DNA from: Cucumis sativus
Taxonomy: Eukaryota; Streptophyta; Magnoliopsida; Cucurbitales; Cucurbitaceae
Reading direction: 5' to 3'
NCBI RefSeq assembly: GCF_000004075.3
Contig: NC_026656.2
Span: 12,028,001 to 12,092,000, forward strand
Length of the DNA: 64,000 nt
Below the pieces are notes generated by a model. It did no database searches. It saw nothing but the letters and a program-made list of their open reading frames with translations, and was not told where the DNA came from. Both the position numbers and the translations under genes were made by a program. Positions 60,266 through 64,000 of this stretch are shown piece after piece. Within the stretch, counting starts at the first letter, position 1. Every line of letters begins with the position of its first letter.

Positions 60266-60650
60266 CACTACAAGAAATTTTATTTACAATAGCATTAATA
60301 AAATGTTATCGTAGACTTTCGATAGCGTTTTCGAAATACTGTCCTAGTCCACGTTATTGAAAGTCCTGACTTTTCCATAGCGTTCTTACAATGCTATCAA
60401 AAATGCTATAAAAAGTATGTTGCTATAAAAATTTATCATAGCGTGTAAAAAAACGCTATTAAAAAGTTTTGATGACATTTTTATTGCGACAGAAAAGCGC
60501 TATCAAAACGTTTCAATAACATTTTTAATGATATTGAGAAAACGCTATAGAATTGTTTTTGTAGCATCTTGTACATGCTATCGTAGTCAATGTTATTGAA
60601 AGTATTCAAATTTTGATAGCGTCTTTGTGGAGCTATTAATAGCACCATAG
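60266..60650 (+). mobile_element. CACTA (En/Spm) transposon terminus with subterminal repeats
   Basis: CACTACAAGAAA at 60266-60277 is the canonical CACTA terminal repeat. It is followed by many copies of the subterminal motif ATAGCG/CGCTAT in both orientations over about 380 bp (for example GATAGCGTTTTC, CATAGCGTTCTTAC, AAACGCTATTAAA). The opposite terminus was not found in the window, so the element is truncated, nested or extends further; no transposase is visible. Confidence 0.7.
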
Positions 60651-62328
60651 AAACATTCCATTATATTTAAAATAGTACTATAAAAAGTTTTTATAGAAAT
60701 AAAAAAAAAAAACATTATAAAGGATGTTTGATAGCTATTTTAGATATGTTATAAAAATATTTGGGTTGGCAAAATATGAACCCTACCATTCACTATGCAA
60801 GGGTCAATGCAAACCAACCTCATGCAAAATATTCAGGTTGGTCTTTTTTTCCATCTCCATTATTTTTAGCTACGTGATAACTTTAAATTGGTTTGCATGG
60901 TCTAATGAGTTATAAGCCATCATGTGTAAACTGAAAGTGGGACGTAGGACGTGGCAAGCTAAGAGAGGCTTAAATGGTGACTAAGCACATTAAATAGATT
61001 AGTATAAATAAGTTTGGGAAGGATTAAAGAAGGGTTGTTATTCTGAGTTATTTCTTACCAAAGTGTTGATCTAATTGTTGAAAAGCTCCAGTTGGGAAGA
61101 AGCTGAATTAGGTGTTCTGAAAGGAAGGAAAACGCATGTGTTTCATGAGTGACCTTTATAAATAAAACAAGTGTTTGTGAATGATTTATAAATCAAAGTT
61201 GTGTTTTGAAAGTATTCTTTCTAAGTCTGTAGTTATGCATAACAGGTTCTGTGTAACACGTTTTGTACATCTATATAATGTTGTTATTAATGAAGTTGTT
61301 AATGTGTTTTTTAAAAAGAGAAAACTATTGATTTTTAAGTGATGATTGTGATGCTTGTATGCGAGTAAAGCATTAGCCTTATTCTTATCAAATGAGTAAC
61401 TATTATGTGGTGTGCACATAATGAGTAAAGGCGTCGTGTCAACGACCTATGCAACGAAAAATGAATTAAGAAATTTTTTGAATGCTTCGGATGGAGTGAA
61501 CATCACAATATTCTAAATGCAAGAAACTGGTGAGAGTGAATCTTAGGTCTTGGTATAGGAAATGATTCATATTCTTGGTGGGAAGAATTAAGAGGAAGCT
61601 AATGTATGATTTATGTGATTCTATAAAATGAGGTTGATTCTATAAAACGAGGTGTTGTGAGCCTATGTTAAAGCCTTAGAAATAGGGTAATGCCTATACA
61701 ATCAATATTTATTTAGATTTAACCATTTTAAGTTGCAACTAGTCATAGCTCCTAAATGTCCTTCACTGCGAGAGTTGGATCCAATTGATTTGGTTAAGTG
61801 TCTACCGGGAACATCGTGAATACAATCTCTATCGTATATGTCCTAACATCCATGGACTTAAAAGACCAAATATGAAAGAACATTTAGTTTCCAAATCTTG
61901 TTTTGGTGATTAGTTCTAGCTAAACATAGTTAATGAGGGAACATTATCGCCATATTGCATCTTTTCTTAACTCTCTCAAAGCATATTAAAACCCAATTAG
62001 ATTTTCTTAGTTAACAATCAAATACATACGGTTGGATAGTGAATTTTAGTGAATCTAATTTCTTAAATGTATATATTTATAATGTAATATTTTATTGATA
62101 TCGTTTTGTTATTAATATAAAAAGACCGCTCAATAATAATTTTAATAACGATGTTCTACATCAAATTACAATATTGTTGCACGACCATTACTTATTATTC
62201 GTTACAACATTTTTGCACTTTCTTAAACAAATGCATAATATTTGTCTTTGGACATTGAATACAAATTTATTGGAGGTAATAATTAAGGTTATACACGATT
62301 ATTGAGATGCTATTTTTTTTTTTCACGA

Positions 62329-62659
62329 TCAAATGTAACAGCAACAATCTTTTTCGTTCGAAGAGCCATCTAGCTTGGGATAGCAAAATCCACTGTTTTT
62401 GGTTTGTTTGAGACAATTGTTGTTACATGAAACATTATCGTCTGGGTCTGAACAAGGCCCTATACAATTCATGAACAAATCTCCTTTTGCTGCCACATGC
62501 GATAAAACATCAACGTTGTTAATAATTTTTTTACTCAAAAGAACATGACATTATGAAATTGAAAGGATTATAAGATAAGAACATACTTGATAGAGCAAAA
62601 CATGTGAATATCACCATAACAACAACAATGGATACTGTAAAATGTTTCTGATTTGCCAT
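62329..62659 (-). CDS. Defensin-like (DEFL) secreted cysteine-rich peptide, copy B
   Basis: Two exons, 62659-62587 and 62489-62329, with a 97-bp phase-1 intron; 77 residues. The signal peptide is MANQKHFTVSIVVVMVIFTC... and the mature peptide keeps all eight cysteines with spacing identical to copy A. Differences are mostly in the mature domain and around the cleavage site (TKGDLFMNC against TEGDMLMSC, NSGF against NGGF, DGSS against DDNS). The promoter, intron and downstream flank all align with copy A, so this is a segmental tandem duplication (A block about 57665-58575, B block about 62140-62937). Both frames are intact, so both copies are probably functional. Confidence 0.87.
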
Positions 62660-64000
62660 GCTTGTAAGATGTTGCCGGTTTTGCTTCTAAAAGATTATCA
62701 ATTTAGAAGGGTGAGTCTAGAAAATTTCGAGGAGAAGTTATTTATAGTGTCTTTACAACAATAACTAAATAACGACAAGCTGTTTAACATGCCATTAAAA
62801 ACCTAAAATTGTTTCGTTAATTAGTTTTCAAAAACTACTGTAAAAAAACTAAAATCTTTACGGTAGTTTTTTTTGATAAATATGGAAAAAGAATGGTAAT
62901 TGATACCATTCTTAGAAAATTTTGAAATGATTAAACGTGGATTGATCATGCATGTTGTCATATAACTAATGGAATTAGTGGTAGTGTTGGTGATGGGTAT
63001 TGTTTTAGTGTGCATGAAAATAATTTAAATTATGAGACAGAAAAAAAACTAAATGAATAAAAAAAATTTTTTGTCAAAGTGAAGAGAAGGGGGAGAGAAA
63101 ATAAAAGAAAGACTAAATAAGGCCATTGTTGTTACATAACAAAACATCAAACTAAGCTGTGGATGTCATCAATAATTCTTGATGCGTATATAACAAAATA
63201 CAAAATGGTTACTAATTAACGAGATCTTAATTTCATGTCCCACCCTAAATTTCACTTCCTGTGATCGAATGGAAGCGTGCCGCCTAGACACCCGTCGTGT
63301 ATCCCACCGTGAGATGGGACGATGAACACCTAGTAAACTAAACAACTTACTTCAACTTGTCTAATCACGAAACCTATGCCTCGAGCCTTAAAGACTTACT
63401 TGTCACAGCGAAAAAATATGTAACCTTTAATTTAGACTTACTCCATCGCCTAGTACTCTTGCCATAAAAAAAATTCATTTACTGTAACGCTCCAGGCCCA
63501 TGATTCGTATCAGGATTTGGAATTTGGATCTTCGACATTCCCCTACGTCCTGGCATCATCATCCTTACTATTCTTAAAGGCCTATTAGAGTGAAAGTTCT
63601 CCCCACAAACCAACACGCACTCCTACAAATATGACAATACATGACGCTTAAAAACTGGCAAGTATCTGTTTACTTTACGCTTTTCAATGTGTCAAGTAAT
63701 CTAGTGTCAAGAATAAGGAAGGTTTACTTATACAATTTACCCTACATAGTTTTTTAATCAGACTTTTATTTCGAGGTACAATAGTATTCGAATGAACTTA
63801 TTTTCAGTTTGGTGAATAATTTCGCATTTATCATACGCATGTTTTGGAATTCTTTTACGGTAACTGTCGACTTTATTGTTCATCTGTATTTTAATACTTT
63901 TACCTTTATTCTCTACCGTTTCTTCTAATGGCAATGCAACGTGTGAAGACTCTTTTTTATAGTAGATGGATGGAATTTTCTCGATATATTGACTACCGTG
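62660..64000. other. Copy B promoter and possible LTR-retroelement remnant at window edge
   Basis: 62660-62937 is the duplicated promoter block. From about 63225 to the edge the sequence is less AT-rich, with GTCCCACCCTAAATTTCAC, GTGAGATGGGACG and GTAACGCTCCAGGCCCATGA, resembling Ty3/gypsy-type LTR text. No coding region was seen; classification is tentative and the end lies outside the window. Confidence 0.35.

Larger units (their letters stand above)
58292..62328. other. Region between the two defensin-like genes
   Basis: 58292-58575 is the promoter of copy A and is duplicated at 62660-62937. The small plus-strand frame at 58775-58963 and the CACTA terminus at 60266 are listed separately. 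60920-61700 is less AT-rich and may be retroelement-derived (a TATA-like TAGTATAAATAAG lies near 61000), unclassified. 62140-62328 is the duplicated downstream flank. Confidence 0.5.

Noticed and set aside
63225-64000. Definite LTR retrotransposon call
   Set aside because: Only composition and a few motif resemblances support it; no paired repeat, primer site or coding domain is visible before the window ends.

Overview
The window is nuclear DNA from a eudicot plant, most likely a cucurbit. It is AT-rich, its genes have short GT-AG introns, every coding product has a close plant homologue, and several AT-rich repeat families resemble ones common in melon and cucumber. The cucurbit assignment is recognition and inference, not proof. 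There are no rRNA or tRNA genes, no CRISPR array and no prokaryotic features.

Layout. Positions 1-27 kb are gene-rich: a P-class PPR protein cut by the left edge (-, EMB1025/At4g20090-like), a UPF0496/DUF677 membrane protein (+), the ten-exon MEP-pathway enzyme HDR/IspH (-), a seven-exon RBR E3 ligase of the ARIADNE family (+), a small chloroplast DnaJ-type zinc-finger protein (-), the plastid division protein PDV2 (+) and a class-1 phytoglobin (+). Positions 27-64 kb are gene-poor: a PADRE/DUF4228 protein (-), a DC1-domain protein (-), an At2g15980-like PPR protein (-), a CASP-like protein of the 5C type (-) and, at the right end, two tandemly duplicated defensin-like genes (-).

Spaces between genes hold small, mostly non-autonomous elements: four hAT-type MITEs (one with a perfect 8-bp target duplication, one with a 7/8 match), two Helitron-like elements lying head-to-tail, one CACTA terminus, three tRNA-derived SINE copies, several foldback/MITE elements, a TRIM-like fossil and unclassified retroelement-like stretches. 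No intact autonomous transposase or reverse transcriptase was seen.

Functional links. Three genes act in plastids (HDR for isoprenoid precursors, PDV2 for division, the zinc-finger protein probably for thylakoid or protein-folding functions). The two PPR proteins are probably organelle RNA-binding factors. The other genes are unrelated neighbours in ubiquitin ligation, nitric oxide/hypoxia chemistry, stress responses and secreted peptides. They form no operon-like unit, and I see no clear evidence for a previously undescribed multi-gene system. The most notable local structures are the duplicated defensin-like pair, the tandem Helitron pair, and the inverted hAT copies flanking the zinc-finger gene. 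Exon coordinates were derived by hand from splice consensus plus reading-frame continuity; for every multi-exon gene the summed exon lengths are divisible by three.
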